Of a stretch of 64,000 nucleotides of DNA, positions 36,545-47,562 are shown one piece after another (position 1 is the stretch's first letter; every line of letters begins with the position of its first letter). The translations under genes were made by a program, and so were the position numbers. Below the pieces are notes generated by a model that ran no database searches, was not told the origin of the DNA, and was given only the letters and a program-made list of their open reading frames with translations. Source of the DNA: an uncultured Roseibium sp. (GTDB lineage Bacteria; Pseudomonadota; Alphaproteobacteria; Rhizobiales; Stappiaceae); assembly GCF_947499295.1 (NCBI RefSeq), contig NZ_CANMNP010000014.1, positions 62,001 through 126,000 on the forward strand. Reading direction: 5' to 3'.

Positions 36545-37792
36545 ATGCGTAACGACTGCGGATCCTTGATGACTGCCAGCCCAAATGCCTATCAGCGCGG
36601 AGCATGCCTGCCGAGCTCCAATCCGTTTCAACGCCTTGCAGAACTGCTGGAAGGCGAGTCACCTGGTCTTGACCCAATCATCATGACCATTGGTGAGCCA
36701 CAGCATGCAATTCCGGATTTCACCGGCGAAGTCTTGTCCAAGAATCTCGCCGGTTTTCGAAGATATCCGCCGATCAAGGGATCGCCTGAATTCCGTCAGG
36801 CCATCGCCGCCTGGCTCGACAAGCGCTATTCGCTTGGTGGCATGGTTGACGCGGAGCACGGTGTCTTGCCGCTGAACGGTTCGCGCGAAGGCCTTTCATT
36901 TGGCGCAATCGCGGCACGAGATCAGTTGGACAAGGGTCTCGACCATCCCGCCGTTATTCTGCCCAACCCGTTTTACCAGACTTATGCTGCAGCTGCCCAT
37001 GTTGCCGACGGGGAAGCCATTTTGCTTGACGCAGTTCCCGGCAACAACTTTCTGCCTGATCTCGACAGCCTGGACACGGAGTTACTCGACAGAACCGTCG
37101 CTTTTTATGTTGCCTCGCCGACCAATCCGGAAGGCTTTGTCGCTGACATTGCCTATTGGCAGCGGTTGATCGGGATGGCGCGCAAGCACCGGTTCTACAT
37201 CTTCGCGGATGAGTGCTATTCAGAAATTTATCGGGAGACACCACCCCCAGGTATTCTGGAAGCCGCCAAGGCCATGGGCACCGATTTTGCAAATATCATT
37301 GTGCTGAATTCCCTGTCCAAGCGCTCTAATTTGGCAGGGCTGCGCTGCGGCTTTGCCGCTGGTGATCCCGTTTTTCTGGAAAAATGGTCGAGATTTCGGG
37401 GCCTCGCCGCTCCTCAGGTACCTCTGCCTGCGCAAGCAGTGGCTGTCAGAGCCTATCAGGACGAGGCGCATGTCGTTGAGAACCGTCGGCTCTACAACGA
37501 AAAATTCAAGGCCGCTGAGCGCCACCTTGGCCCAATCCTTGGAAAGGTCACGCCGGAAGCCGGGTTCTTCTTGTGGCTTGACGTGTCCAGGTGGGGAGAT
37601 GGTGTCGCTGTCACCCGATCCTTGTGGACCGATATCGGTGTGAAAGTCGTGCCCGGCAGCTATCTCGCCTCCGATCAATCCGACGGCAGCAACCCGGGAC
37701 GCCACTACATTCGGGTTGGACTGACGGCATCGCTGGAACAGACCGAAATCGCCCTTGAACGATTTGCAAACTGGTTGGGAGACAAGTCATGA
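36545..37792 (+). CDS. PLP-dependent aminotransferase class I/II (DapC-like)
   Basis: 415 residues from 36545; the ATG at 36569 is an alternative and neither has a strong ribosome site. Fold type I motifs: [36 protein letters not shown] (aspartate contacting the PLP nitrogen) and [18 protein letters not shown] with the catalytic lysine. The arrangement upstream of ftsK suggests N-succinyldiaminopimelate aminotransferase (lysine/peptidoglycan precursor), as annotated in many alphaproteobacteria, but the substrate cannot be fixed from sequence. Its stop overlaps the ftsK start by four bases. Confidence 0.82.
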   Translation: MRNDCGSLMTASPNAYQRGACLPSSNPFQRLAELLEGESPGLDPIIMTIGEPQHAIPDFTGEVLSKNLAGFRRYPPIKGSPEFRQAIAAWLDKRYSLGGMVDAEHGVLPLNGSREGLSFGAIAARDQLDKGLDHPAVILPNPFYQTYAAAAHVADGEAILLDAVPGNNFLPDLDSLDTELLDRTVAFYVASPTNPEGFVADIAYWQRLIGMARKHRFYIFADECYSEIYRETPPPGILEAAKAMGTDFANIIVLNSLSKRSNLAGLRCGFAAGDPVFLEKWSRFRGLAAPQVPLPAQAVAVRAYQDEAHVVENRRLYNEKFKAAERHLGPILGKVTPEAGFFLWLDVSRWGDGVAVTRSLWTDIGVKVVPGSYLASDQSDGSNPGRHYIRVGLTASLEQTEIALERFANWLGDKS

Positions 37793-40563
37793 GACGGGCC
37801 GGTGCAGTTCGCGGAAACGGCCGCCGGACAGCGGCAGACCTGCTGGATACGGAAAGTCCGCTCAAGCGCTTCCTTCGGCGCAATCTCGTGGGCGCGTCTG
37901 GCCTTGGCATCATTGCACTCGCAGCCATGCTGGCGGCGAGCCTTGCAACCTGGTCGGTTGCCGATCCAAGCCTGAACCACGCAACCGAAGGTCCCGTACG
38001 CAATGCCCTCGGTGCACCGGGCGCCGTCATCTCCGACATCCTGATGCAGACCATCGGCCTGGCAACGGCCGTTTTCCTGGTTCCGCTCGTCCTGTGGGGC
38101 TGGCGCTTGATGACAGGTCACACGCTCGGCATCGGCAGAAGGCGGCTCTTGTACTGGTTCATTGGTTCTGGCCTTGCCGCAGGCGCTCTAGCAGCACTTC
38201 CGGTGCCTGAAAGCTGGCCGCTCCCCACTGGGCTGGGCGGGTTCCTTGGCGACACCGTCCATAACTTTCCGGCCCTGATCACCGGGAACATGACCAGCGG
38301 CGCGGCCACTATTGTCGGCGGCCTTGGCCTTGGCGTTCCGGCCATATTGTTCCTGCTTGCTGCTGCCGGGTGGCTCGGTTCCATAGGTCAGCCAAAGGAA
38401 CGCGTCGAGCCGACAGCAGCTCCGTCCGGTCACGGCCGCGCTATTGAAGACGAGCTGGGCCTCGATGATGATGAAAGTGAATCCCGCCTTGGTATGATGG
38501 CAACAGCCTTTGTCGGGCAAATGGAACATTGGCGCATGTCGGCAGGTGCGCATCTTCGCCGCCTGACAGGCCTCAAACGATCACGGCCTGAGCCGGATGA
38601 CGAGGACTGGGATGAAGACGAGGACGACATCGATTATGGGCCGGAAGAAGACCATCGGGGTGGCCGTCTGAGTGTCTTCAAACGCGCCCTCAGGGGCCGT
38701 TTGATGCCACAGGATGACGACGGTCTCGATGAATTTTACGACCGCGGTCGTGGCGGCGACGATTTCGACCATGACGACGCTTATCAGGAACCGCCCTTCG
38801 AAGACGAGGGTGAGAGTTTTGCGCCTGACGATCTCCTGATCGACAAGGGACCCGTTACCGGGCGCCCTGCTGTTCCTGTTGGCATCGCTGCGCCGGAACA
38901 GCCACCGGCCCCCTCGCAGCAATCGGGTCAGCATGCGCAAGCAGCAGCTCAGGCGGGACGGGTCATTCCGGCCGCGCCACGTCCGAAACAGAGCAAGCGT
39001 GCGATTGATGAAGCACAGCCGTCCTTCCTTGGGGCACCGGAGGAGTACGAGCTGCCGCCGTTGCGCCTGCTTGAAGAACCCAAAGTCGCCGGCAAAGTGC
39101 CGGGACTTTCGGCCGATGCTTTGGAACAAAATGCGCGTATCCTTGAAGGTGTCCTGGAAGACTTCGGTGTTCGTGGGGAAATCATCGAGGTTCGCCCCGG
39201 TCCGGTCGTCACATTGTATGAGCTGGAACCGGCGCCTGGCATCAAATCGTCCCGCGTGATTGGTCTTGCCGATGACATCGCTCGCTCCATGAGCGCGATC
39301 TCGGCGCGTGTAGCCGTCATTCCCGGCAAGAACGCGATCGGTATCGAGCTTCCGAACGCGCGGCGTGAAACCGTTTATCTGCGCGAACTTCTGGCCGCGC
39401 AGGACTTCGAAAAGTCCAAGTCGAAACTTGCATTGGCGCTCGGCAAGACAATCAACGGTGAAAGTGTTGTGGCCGATCTGGCGCGCATGCCGCACTTGCT
39501 TGTGGCCGGTACGACGGGCTCCGGAAAGTCGGTCTCCATCAACACAATGATCCTGTCGCTGCTCTACCGGCTGACGCCGGACCAGTGCAAAATGATCATG
39601 ATCGATCCAAAGATGCTGGAGCTGTCCATCTATGACGGCATCCCGCATTTGTTGACGCCGGTTGTCACCGATCCGAACAAAGCCGTTGTTGCTCTGAAGT
39701 GGACCGTCCGGGAAATGGAGGACCGCTACAAGAAGATGTCCAAGATGGGCGTCCGGAACATCGACGGCTATAATACCCGCATCAAGCAGGCACTGGAAAA
39801 GGGCGAAAGCTTCACGCGAACGGTTCAAACCGGTTTTGACCGTGAAACCGGGCAGCCGATCTACGAGGAAGAGGAACTTCCGCTTGAGGCCATGCCTTAT
39901 ATCGTCGTCGTCGTAGACGAGATGGCCGACCTCATGATGGTCGCGGGCAAAGATATCGAAGGCGCGATCCAACGCCTTGCCCAGATGGCCCGCGCCGCCG
40001 GAATCCATCTGATCATGGCGACTCAGCGACCGTCTGTCGACGTCATTACCGGGACGATCAAGGCCAACTTCCCGACCCGGATTTCCTTCCAGGTAACATC
40101 CAAGATCGACAGCCGTACGATCCTGGGTGAAATGGGTGCAGAACAGCTGCTTGGCATGGGCGATATGCTGTTCATGGCTGGCGGCGGCCGCATTCAGCGT
40201 GTCCATGGCCCGTTTGTTTCCGATGGTGAAGTTGAAGATATTGTGAAACATCTGAAAGTTCAGGGCACGCCACAATACCTGGAGGCTGTTACCGAAGAGG
40301 AAGATGCGAGCGACGGTTCTTATGATGGTGGCGGCGGCCTTGCAGGCGGCGGCGAAGGCAACGAGCTCTATGACAAGGCTGTTGCCATTGTGCTGCGGGA
40401 TAAGAAAGCCTCAACGTCCTATGTCCAGAGACGTCTTTCAATCGGTTACAATCGGGCGGCATCTTTGATTGAACGCATGGAACAAGAAGGCGTGATTAGC
40501 GCGGCCAATCATGCCGGAAAACGCGAAATTCTGGTACAAAACGGCGTGGAAGACGAGTTTTGA
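37789..40563 (+). CDS. ftsK: DNA translocase FtsK
   Basis: 924 residues. Four to five membrane helices in the first 200 residues, an acidic linker (residues about 250-330, rich in D and E), the motor with Walker [15 protein letters not shown], Walker [14 protein letters not shown] and [12 protein letters not shown], and a C-terminal winged-helix gamma domain ([23 protein letters not shown]) that reads KOPS sites. It moves chromosome ends across the septum and links division to segregation. ATGA overlap with the aminotransferase. Confidence 0.96.
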   Translation: MRRAGAVRGNGRRTAADLLDTESPLKRFLRRNLVGASGLGIIALAAMLAASLATWSVADPSLNHATEGPVRNALGAPGAVISDILMQTIGLATAVFLVPLVLWGWRLMTGHTLGIGRRRLLYWFIGSGLAAGALAALPVPESWPLPTGLGGFLGDTVHNFPALITGNMTSGAATIVGGLGLGVPAILFLLAAAGWLGSIGQPKERVEPTAAPSGHGRAIEDELGLDDDESESRLGMMATAFVGQMEHWRMSAGAHLRRLTGLKRSRPEPDDEDWDEDEDDIDYGPEEDHRGGRLSVFKRALRGRLMPQDDDGLDEFYDRGRGGDDFDHDDAYQEPPFEDEGESFAPDDLLIDKGPVTGRPAVPVGIAAPEQPPAPSQQSGQHAQAAAQAGRVIPAAPRPKQSKRAIDEAQPSFLGAPEEYELPPLRLLEEPKVAGKVPGLSADALEQNARILEGVLEDFGVRGEIIEVRPGPVVTLYELEPAPGIKSSRVIGLADDIARSMSAISARVAVIPGKNAIGIELPNARRETVYLRELLAAQDFEKSKSKLALALGKTINGESVVADLARMPHLLVAGTTGSGKSVSINTMILSLLYRLTPDQCKMIMIDPKMLELSIYDGIPHLLTPVVTDPNKAVVALKWTVREMEDRYKKMSKMGVRNIDGYNTRIKQALEKGESFTRTVQTGFDRETGQPIYEEEELPLEAMPYIVVVVDEMADLMMVAGKDIEGAIQRLAQMARAAGIHLIMATQRPSVDVITGTIKANFPTRISFQVTSKIDSRTILGEMGAEQLLGMGDMLFMAGGGRIQRVHGPFVSDGEVEDIVKHLKVQGTPQYLEAVTEEEDASDGSYDGGGGLAGGGEGNELYDKAVAIVLRDKKASTSYVQRRLSIGYNRAASLIERMEQEGVISAANHAGKREILVQNGVEDEF

Positions 40564-40646
40564 TTGCCAAACGCCAAAGCTTTGCCACACACTGACCCTA
40601 GCTACTGGTCCGAGTGTCACGGCACAAACGATTAGGATTGAAAACC

Positions 40647-41294
40647 ATGCTGAACCGTTTCGCCCATCGCTTTGTCAAACCACTGGTCCGCGTGGCCCTG
40701 GCAGGCGTTCTCACGGTGACGGCCCTTTTGCCCGCTCAAGCCTTGAGCGAGAAAGAAAAGACAACCCTTGAGGAACTGAACACCTACTTCAATGCCGTGA
40801 AGACGATGCATGGAGACTTTATCCAGTTCGGTCCCGATGGCAGCCAGTCCGACGGCAAGTTCTATATGGCGCGACCCGGCAAGGTACGGTTTTACTACAA
40901 CAAGCCGTCCGTTCTGGACATCGTTGCGGACGGCAAATCGGTCTCTGTTCGTGACCGCAAACTGAACACCCAGGACATCTGGCCACTTGGCCAGACCCCA
41001 CTACGGTTCCTCTTGTCAGACAGCATCGACCTGCAACGGGACACCAATGTTACCAATGTTTTGGTGGAAGAAGACCTCGTCACCGTAACAATCTTCGACA
41101 AGACCAAGTTCAACTCCGGCACATTGACGCTGATTTTCGACGCGGAGGACTTTGCGCTGAAGCAGTGGACGGTCACCGACCAGCAAGGCTACGACACGTC
41201 TGTCGCGGTCTATAATGTTGTTTCCAACGGACCGACCAACCCTGACCTCTTCAAGATCGACTATCTGGCCAACGCCCGTCAGAACAAAAACTGA
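40647..41294 (+). CDS. lolA: Outer-membrane lipoprotein carrier protein LolA family
   Basis: 215 residues from the ATG at 40647. It has a Sec signal peptide ending near LLPAQALS. The mature part follows the LolA pattern: TTLEELNTYFNAVKTMHGDF near its start, GKFYMARPGKVRFYYNKP, and LNTQDIWPLGQTPLRFLLS. It shuttles lipoproteins from LolCDE to the outer membrane. The position after ftsK is usual in alphaproteobacteria. A classical LolB is generally missing in this class, so LolA may hand over directly. Confidence 0.88.
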   Translation: MLNRFAHRFVKPLVRVALAGVLTVTALLPAQALSEKEKTTLEELNTYFNAVKTMHGDFIQFGPDGSQSDGKFYMARPGKVRFYYNKPSVLDIVADGKSVSVRDRKLNTQDIWPLGQTPLRFLLSDSIDLQRDTNVTNVLVEEDLVTVTIFDKTKFNSGTLTLIFDAEDFALKQWTVTDQQGYDTSVAVYNVVSNGPTNPDLFKIDYLANARQNKN

Positions 41295-41314
41295 CCGCAA
41301 CGGCGGAAGATGCC

Positions 41315-42301
41315 TTGGACGAAAAATTGGCAAAATCCGCCGGCTCCTCAGATCAGGCAATCGTCTTTCAGTTACTTGAAACCTATTGCGCTGAAAAGGG
41401 ACTGCGACTGACAGCCGGTGATCCTTATGGACATGCAGGACTGATCGAAGGGCCCTTGGGAGAAAAACGCTTTTTCAAAGGTTGCCGCTTCGACATTAAC
41501 AGTTATGGCGCAGCCGAAATTGCAAAAGACAAGGCCTATGCCTGCCGATTCTTGGAGCGGGCGGGACTGGCCACTCCGGCAAGTCTCTTTGTTCCCGCCG
41601 AAAGTTTTGGCGCTGGCGCTGAGTTGTCAGTGGATGTCCATCGGTTCGCAGACGCGACCGGCTATCCGGTGTTCGTTAAACCGAACGAGGGTCAGGAAGG
41701 CCGCGACGTTGTAAAGGCAGCTACGAGCGGTGAACTGTTGACCGCCCTTCAAGAACTCTCGACACGGCACCCGGCTTTGCTCGTGCAAGAAGCTGTGCCG
41801 GGAACAGACTTGCGGGTTCTTGTTCTTGACGGCGAGATCCTGCTTGCGTTTAAGCGTTTCAAACCGGCCGTGACCGGAGACGGCAGCAGGAGCGTGGCGG
41901 ACCTGATCAACGATCAAACGAAGCTCGACAAGTCCGACCCACGCATCCCGGTCGAATTGGCACAGCAAGGTTTGACATTGGATACGGTTCCGGAAATAGG
42001 GCAAACTGCCAGCCTTCTGCCGGTTTGCAATCTGTCATCCGGTGGGACAGCACATCTGATCACCAACAGCCTGACACCTGAACTTGTTTCAACTGCCTTG
42101 CGGGCCGCAGAAGCTCTCCACCTGCGCCATGCCGGCATCGATTTGATCGTTCCGGACGAACACAGCGGTGATAAAGCTGCCGTTGTTCTCGAGATCAACG
42201 CAGCACCTGGTCTCAGCAATCTCCATCGGCAGGGCCAAGTGGAGGCAGAAGCGGCGACCTCAACCTATCGAAAGGTTTTTGAGGCAATGCTGACGTTCTA
42301 A
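41315..42301 (+). CDS. ATP-grasp ligase, RimK/cyanophycin-synthetase-like
   Basis: 328 residues from a TTG at 41315 preceded by GGCGGAAG, 20 bases after the lolA stop. ATP-grasp features: FVKPNEGQEGRDVVKA (ATP lysine and loop), VQEAVPGTDLRVLVLDGEIL, FKRFKPAVTGDGSRSV and a C-terminal metal-binding LEINAAPGLSNLH. Similar modules are found in cyanophycin synthetases, GshAB and RimK, which join amino acids to carboxylates. The substrate is unknown. Cotranscription with lolA is likely. Confidence 0.78.
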   Translation: MDEKLAKSAGSSDQAIVFQLLETYCAEKGLRLTAGDPYGHAGLIEGPLGEKRFFKGCRFDINSYGAAEIAKDKAYACRFLERAGLATPASLFVPAESFGAGAELSVDVHRFADATGYPVFVKPNEGQEGRDVVKAATSGELLTALQELSTRHPALLVQEAVPGTDLRVLVLDGEILLAFKRFKPAVTGDGSRSVADLINDQTKLDKSDPRIPVELAQQGLTLDTVPEIGQTASLLPVCNLSSGGTAHLITNSLTPELVSTALRAAEALHLRHAGIDLIVPDEHSGDKAAVVLEINAAPGLSNLHRQGQVEAEAATSTYRKVFEAMLTF

Positions 42302-42346
42302 GAAGAAATTCGCCCGCAGCCACCCTCCACTTCTTTATGTGATGAC

Positions 42347-44062
42347 CTATTCCGCAGCGGCTCCACAGCAGGAACATCCGCTGGAGCCATAGTGCTTTTC
42401 ACGAGACGTTTTCCCGATCCCGGGATTGAAACTGTTTGTCGGATCAAGTGTCTGATAGTGCGAGGCCAAAGCAGGCTTGGCTTCGTACAGATGGCCGACA
42501 TTGTGCTCGGCCGGATACTCCGCACCACGTTTGTCGAGAAGTTCAAGCATGCGTTTCTTCAACGCAGATGGGTCGCACCCCTTTTTGACCACATAGTCCT
42601 GATGAAGAACATGACAGAGGAAGTGGCCGTAGTAGAGTTTGGCTTCCAATTGGTCCTCAATCTCCGCAGGCAAGGTCTCGTACCAGTCCGGATCATTCCG
42701 CCGAAGGGCAATATCAAGCGCCAGAATGTCTTCGCAGTCTTTCGGATGCACCGCACCGTAGCGGACGGCTGCACCTGCTGCCGCGAACCGGTGCAACATC
42801 GCCTTGCCGGCCTCCTTGTCGTCGCACAGGAACCAGCCATGCAAGCCGACGGTCTCATTTAGAATTGCTTCAGTCAGAGCCGCGGTTTCACCTGACACTT
42901 TCAGGATCAGATGGTGTTCAAACCGATCACGGTACTGCAGCATTCTTTTGGGCAATGCTTCCGGCGCCAGGCGTGAAAACAGCTGCATCATTCTGTCTGT
43001 CAGGTTTTTTGGCAAAAAGGGAAACTTGTTCAACCGGGCATCCATTGCCCCCTTGAGAGCAAAGAAGAAAGGCAACCTGTCGGTTCCAAGCCAGTGGATC
43101 ATCAACACCGTATCTTTGCCGTAGCGGTGCGCGACATCAAAGCACTCCCGGTGAAGATACTCACCACTGACAGGCAGTTCAGGCAATTCGGTCAGCAATC
43201 GGCGTCGCAGCTCGGAGAGTTCCGCAGTCTCGTTTGTGCCGATGTAAAAGACCTTTTCGCCTGTTTCGATGGGAAATGTGTCCAGACGTACGGCGAACAC
43301 CGCCACTTTGCCCGCAGAACCTGACGCTTCGTAGAGGCCTGACGGGTCGGCGTTGTACCGTGCCGGTGTTGCCGCATCCACATCACGGACACGGCTTCCA
43401 TAACTTTCGTCGGAGGCACGCCCGGCGTCCGCGTGCACACAAGCTGGGTCAATCTCGCCCGTGTCGAGGTGGCCAAGGATTTCCTCTGGTGTTCGCCCCA
43501 GATCGATGCCCAGGTGATTGACGAGCTGCAATTCCCCTGTATCGCTGATCTGCGCGAAAAGTGACAGTTCGGTGTAAACCGGACCACGGCGGACCAGAGC
43601 ACCGCCGGAATTGTTACAGACACCGCCGATAATCGACGCACCGATACAGGAAGACCCAATCACGGAATGCGGTTGCCGGCCATAAGGCTTGAGCTGTTTC
43701 TCAAGATTGAACAGGGTCCCGCCCGGATGACTGATGATCTGTTGCCCATTTTGAAGAATATGCAATTTGTCGAGGCGCAGCGTCGAAATGATCACAACGT
43801 CGCGGTTATATTGGCCTTTAGGTGTCGACCCTTCGGTCAAACCGGTATTGGCGGCCTGCATGATGACGATGCAATCAGCAGCGACAGCCACCTGAAGCAC
43901 CGACCACATTTCAACCAGCGTTCCGGGAACAACGACGGCAATCGCCTCGCCTTCTCCCGACCTGAAACCTTTCCGGTAACGTTCGGTCTTTTGGGGCTCT
44001 GTCAGACAATGGCGGTTGCCGACAATCTTTTTCAGTTTCTGGATCAGATCATCTTTGCTCAT
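42347..44062 (-). CDS. dld: Quinone-dependent D-lactate dehydrogenase, FAD-linked
   Basis: 571 residues from the ATG at 44062, with GAGG seven bases upstream; an ATG at 44074 is also in frame. The FAD-binding domain (FAD_binding_4) has VVVPGTLVEMWSVLQVAV, IMQAANTGLTEGSTP and IGGVCNNSGGALVRRGP; the C-terminal membrane-associated D-lactate domain has ECFDVAHRYGKDTVLMIHWLG and NVGHLYEAKP. It oxidises D-lactate to pyruvate and passes electrons to quinone. The C-terminus after PTNSFNPGIGKTS ends in a tail with three cysteines (GCSCCGAAAE), which I do not know from E. coli Dld. It is the last gene of the TRAP operon. Confidence 0.93.
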   Translation of the reverse strand: MSKDDLIQKLKKIVGNRHCLTEPQKTERYRKGFRSGEGEAIAVVVPGTLVEMWSVLQVAVAADCIVIMQAANTGLTEGSTPKGQYNRDVVIISTLRLDKLHILQNGQQIISHPGGTLFNLEKQLKPYGRQPHSVIGSSCIGASIIGGVCNNSGGALVRRGPVYTELSLFAQISDTGELQLVNHLGIDLGRTPEEILGHLDTGEIDPACVHADAGRASDESYGSRVRDVDAATPARYNADPSGLYEASGSAGKVAVFAVRLDTFPIETGEKVFYIGTNETAELSELRRRLLTELPELPVSGEYLHRECFDVAHRYGKDTVLMIHWLGTDRLPFFFALKGAMDARLNKFPFLPKNLTDRMMQLFSRLAPEALPKRMLQYRDRFEHHLILKVSGETAALTEAILNETVGLHGWFLCDDKEAGKAMLHRFAAAGAAVRYGAVHPKDCEDILALDIALRRNDPDWYETLPAEIEDQLEAKLYYGHFLCHVLHQDYVVKKGCDPSALKKRMLELLDKRGAEYPAEHNVGHLYEAKPALASHYQTLDPTNSFNPGIGKTSREKHYGSSGCSCCGAAAE

Positions 44063-44116
44063 GTCGAGCCTCATCGAGGTAAGGAAGTGGGCCCAGTCAC
44101 CGGGCCCGCTTCATTG

Positions 44117-46183
44117 TCAGTATGCGACTGATGGCAGCCACGTCGCGAGCGCAGGCCACATGAAGACCAGAGCCAGGCCGAAGAGCTGCAACAGCACGAA
44201 GGGTATGATGCCTTTATAGATGTCGGTCAGCTTGATCCCCTCCGGGCAGACTCCTTTAAGGTAGAAGAGAGAGAATCCGACCGGCGGTGTCAGGAACGAA
44301 GTCTGCAATGTGACCGCCACCAGGATCACGAACCAGACGAGAGCAGGCTCATCCATCGCACCGAATCCTGGAATATCCAGACCCAGTCCATTGACGATCG
44401 GGCGCATGAGCGGCAGCACGATCAATGTGATTTCGATCCAGTCGAGTACAAAACCCAGCAGGAAGACAATGCAGAGAATGAAGATCACGGTGCCGCTTGG
44501 GCCGAGACCCGTTGAAGAAACCATGCTTTCAATCAGCTCATCTCCGCCCAGCTCACGCAACACGAAGGAAAACACTGTCGCGCCAAGAAAGATCGCAAAG
44601 ATATAGGCGGTGGTGTTGAAAGTCGCCTTGAGCACGTTCCAGGTTTTGGTGAAAGTCAGCTTGCGGTAGGCAAGTGCAAGAAGGGTCGCCCCGATCGCCC
44701 CGATGCCTGACGCTTCGGTTGGTGTGCAAATACCGGCGAAAATTGAACCGAGCACGGCAAAGATCAGCGCCAACGGCGGGATAAGGGCGACAAAGATATC
44801 CTTGATCGCCGCCCAGTCGGGTGAACGCGCGCCGTCAGGAGCTGGAGCAGCCTTCGGATTGAGCAGCGCAAGGCCGAAAATATAGAGCAGGTAGATCGCT
44901 CCGAGCAGCATTCCCGGAATTGCAGCCGCCATGAAGAGGTCCCCAACCGAAAGCGCCATCTGGTCCGCCATGATGACAAGCATGATCGAAGGCGGGATCA
45001 GAATACCCAGCGTGCCGGACGCGGCAACAACACCGGTTGAGAGGGTCTTTGAATAGCGATGCTGCATCATGGCCGGAAGGGACAGAACGCCGAGAAGAAC
45101 CACCGAAGCGCCGACGATACCAGTTGATGCCGCGAGGATAATGCCGATCAGCGTGACGGTGATGGCGAGCCCTCCGCGCACGGTTCCGAAGAGGCGGGTC
45201 ATCGACGTCATCAACCGTTCGGCTACACCACTTTCGTCTAGCATAAGGCCCATGAAAATAAACATCGGCAGCGCCACCAGAACCGCATTCGACATGACCG
45301 CGTAAACACGGTTCACGACGGCACCGAGGGTCAGGTAATCAAGACCGGTGAAAGTGTCCTCAAGACCGGTCCAGGCCATGTTGCCCATGTCGAACTGATA
45401 GGCGAGGCCGCAAAAAATCATGCCGGTTCCGGCCAGGGTCCACGCAATCGGAAATCCGGTGAACAACAACCCGACAAAGCTCATGAACATGGCTATGACG
45501 AGCATTTCTTCCGTTGTTTCAACCAGCGTCGACAAACCGGCCGTGATAAGGGTGAAAATACCGATCAGCACCAAAAGGCGCGTGAAACCGCCACCTTGCC
45601 GCTCGCTTGGGTCGGCAACGAAAATGGCGTGAACGTCGTGCAAAAGGCGCGCGGTGGCGGCAATACCCAGAAGCACGAAACTGATGGGAATGATGGCCTT
45701 GAACGCCCAGCGGTAAGCGAGGCCGGTGGCCGAGGACGACCGTTCGTTGACACGGTAACTTTCAACGAAATAATCGAACCCCTGATCGATCATCAGCCAA
45801 ATGAAGGGTGCAAGCAGAAACAGGATTCCCAGAATTTCTACGACGCGTTGTGCACGCCGTGACAACTGCATATGCAGCAGGTCAACTCGAACGTGACTGT
45901 CGGTCGTCAGCGCATAAGAGACGCCGACCATGGTCACGAGACCGTAGAAGTGCCATTGCAGTTCGTCGAGCTTTGGAAAATTCAGATTGAAGGCATAACG
46001 CAGGACGACCTGGGTGACGATGGCTGCAATCAGGGCAAGGTTCGCCAACATGACGACGTGGCCGGTTACTTTCACAAAATTGTCGATCGCCACGGCAAGA
46101 CCAAAACGATCCTGATCCTCGTGCTCCGTTACCGCCTCGTAGGTCTCGGCGAGATCGCCCTGGTAATTGACATTCGTGCTCAT
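44117..46183 (-). CDS. dctQM: TRAP transporter fused permease DctQM
   Basis: 688 residues from the ATG at 46183, with a GAGGAGAGG ribosome site; a TTG at 46201 lies inside that site. The first ~190 residues are a DctQ small subunit with four helices, and the remainder a DctM large subunit with about twelve helices (GFPIAWTLAGTGMIFCGL, GILIPPSIMLVIMADQM). The fusion works with the DctP protein encoded upstream. With dld and a lactate-type regulator nearby, the substrate is probably lactate or another 2-hydroxy/2-oxo acid. Confidence 0.9.
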   Translation of the reverse strand: MSTNVNYQGDLAETYEAVTEHEDQDRFGLAVAIDNFVKVTGHVVMLANLALIAAIVTQVVLRYAFNLNFPKLDELQWHFYGLVTMVGVSYALTTDSHVRVDLLHMQLSRRAQRVVEILGILFLLAPFIWLMIDQGFDYFVESYRVNERSSSATGLAYRWAFKAIIPISFVLLGIAATARLLHDVHAIFVADPSERQGGGFTRLLVLIGIFTLITAGLSTLVETTEEMLVIAMFMSFVGLLFTGFPIAWTLAGTGMIFCGLAYQFDMGNMAWTGLEDTFTGLDYLTLGAVVNRVYAVMSNAVLVALPMFIFMGLMLDESGVAERLMTSMTRLFGTVRGGLAITVTLIGIILAASTGIVGASVVLLGVLSLPAMMQHRYSKTLSTGVVAASGTLGILIPPSIMLVIMADQMALSVGDLFMAAAIPGMLLGAIYLLYIFGLALLNPKAAPAPDGARSPDWAAIKDIFVALIPPLALIFAVLGSIFAGICTPTEASGIGAIGATLLALAYRKLTFTKTWNVLKATFNTTAYIFAIFLGATVFSFVLRELGGDELIESMVSSTGLGPSGTVIFILCIVFLLGFVLDWIEITLIVLPLMRPIVNGLGLDIPGFGAMDEPALVWFVILVAVTLQTSFLTPPVGFSLFYLKGVCPEGIKLTDIYKGIIPFVLLQLFGLALVFMWPALATWLPSVAY

Positions 46184-46304
46184 CGCACCTCTCCTCCTCA
46201 AGTCAGCCGCAGCTCACCCGTGGGCGCTCCTCGTTGCGCCAGAAACTCGATTGGCTAAAAACACTGTGGCCGCGCCCGGCAAGCCGGGCACGGCAAATGC
46301 CGGA

Positions 46305-47354
46305 TCAGAAGCGCGGCAAGAACGCGTTCTTTTCCCAAAGGTCGTAGTTCGACCGGAACTGGCTGAGGTCGGCATAAACTTCAGCGAAGTACTCGTTGTT
46401 GGCACTTTCTTCAGCCGCAACCTCTTCCCAGGTATCCCGGAAAGTCTGCAGCATCTCCGGGCTCCACTTGCGGATTTCAACGCCGTTTTCTTCTACGTTG
46501 CGCTTCAGAGCGTCGAACTGCAGGGCTTCACCTTCAGCAAAGCTGTCGGCCATGGACGCCTTGCAGGCTTCTGCCAGAATGTGCTGGTGCTGTTCAGAGG
46601 CCTCGTTCCAGACATCCTTGTTGATGAGAAGCTCAAAAACAGTGGCCTGCTGATGCCAGCCTGGAAAGTAATTGTACTTGGCCACCTTGTGGAAGCCGAG
46701 GCGCTGGTCGATGGCTGGCATGGAGAACTCGGTCGCGTCGATTGCACCCTTCTCAAGTGCCGGGAAAATTTCACCACCAGGCAGGAGCGACGTGGCAACT
46801 CCAAGTTTCTCCATCACCTTGCCGCCAAGACCGAAGAAACGCATCTTCAGGCCCTTGAGATCCTCGGTGGAATTGATTTCCTTCGAAAACCAGCCGGATG
46901 TTTCCGGAGCGATGACGGCGCACGGCAGAACCTTCACGTTGTAACCGGCTTCGTCATACATGCGCTGATAAAGATCCAGGCCGTTGCCGTAATAGATCCA
47001 GGCCATGTATTCGCCTGCTTCAGGACCGAACGGAATGGCCGAAAAGAGCGGCGCAGCCGGGATCTTCCCAGCCCAATATCCGGCTGTGGTGTAGCCAGCG
47101 TTGATTTTACCGGAGGACACCGCGTCCAGAATTTCAAATGCCGGCACCAGTTTGCCAGGCTCGTAGACTTTCATGCGCAGCGTTCCACCGGACATGATTT
47201 CAACCTCTTCGGCAACGCGCGGGATCGGCGTGCCGAGGCTCGGAAGCTCGGTCGAAAACGCTACCGGTACTTTCAGCAGCAGTTTGTCGGCGGCAATGGC
47301 GGGCTGGGCAGCAAGGCCGGCGGCTAGAATAAGGCCGGTCAAAAATTTGGTCAT
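46305..47354 (-). CDS. dctP: TRAP transporter substrate-binding protein DctP, lactate/2-oxoacid type
   Basis: 349 residues from the ATG at 47354 with a GGAGGAGT ribosome site. Sec signal peptide with cleavage near AQPAIAADK. The DctP pattern includes GKLVPAFEILDAVSSGKINAG, GWFSKEINSTEDLKGLKMR with the conserved arginine, and EKGAIDATEFSMPAIDQRLGF. It resembles the TakP/lactate-binding group rather than the C4-dicarboxylate group, which supports a 2-oxo- or 2-hydroxymonocarboxylate ligand. It is first in the operon dctP, dctQM, dld. Confidence 0.9.
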   Translation of the reverse strand: MTKFLTGLILAAGLAAQPAIAADKLLLKVPVAFSTELPSLGTPIPRVAEEVEIMSGGTLRMKVYEPGKLVPAFEILDAVSSGKINAGYTTAGYWAGKIPAAPLFSAIPFGPEAGEYMAWIYYGNGLDLYQRMYDEAGYNVKVLPCAVIAPETSGWFSKEINSTEDLKGLKMRFFGLGGKVMEKLGVATSLLPGGEIFPALEKGAIDATEFSMPAIDQRLGFHKVAKYNYFPGWHQQATVFELLINKDVWNEASEQHQHILAEACKASMADSFAEGEALQFDALKRNVEENGVEIRKWSPEMLQTFRDTWEEVAAEESANNEYFAEVYADLSQFRSNYDLWEKNAFLPRF

Positions 47355-47416
47355 CGTAACTCCTCCACAAGACCGAGACAGCGACATTCAAGCAGCTGCC
47401 CCGCAACTAAGACACA

Positions 47417-47465
47417 GAGGTAAATAAAATTATCCACTTAATCAGTCAACAATTTTATTTACCTC
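47417..47465. promoter_or_regulatory. Operator: perfect 15-bp inverted repeat with GAGGTAA half-sites
   Basis: GAGGTAAATAAAATT (47417-47431) and its exact reverse complement (47451-47465) lie 63 bases upstream of dctP. The outer seven bases, GAGGTAA, recur in the second element near the divergent regulator. Control by the adjacent GntR protein is inferred. Confidence 0.65.
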
Positions 47466-47562
47466 TTATCATGCATCGTGCCAATCCATTCTCAGATTGA
47501 ACCCATAAGAAACTGAATCTTGTTGGGTTTTTTGGCTCTATCAGGAAAAACACTTGCTATTG

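Noticed and set aside
38530..38840. Acidic low-complexity stretch as a repeat element
   Set aside because: It encodes the acidic linker of FtsK, which is normal for the family.
38581..40275. 564-codon open frame antisense to ftsK
   Set aside because: It mirrors the codon structure of ftsK in the opposite frame, has low-complexity composition and no family motif; a high-GC shadow.
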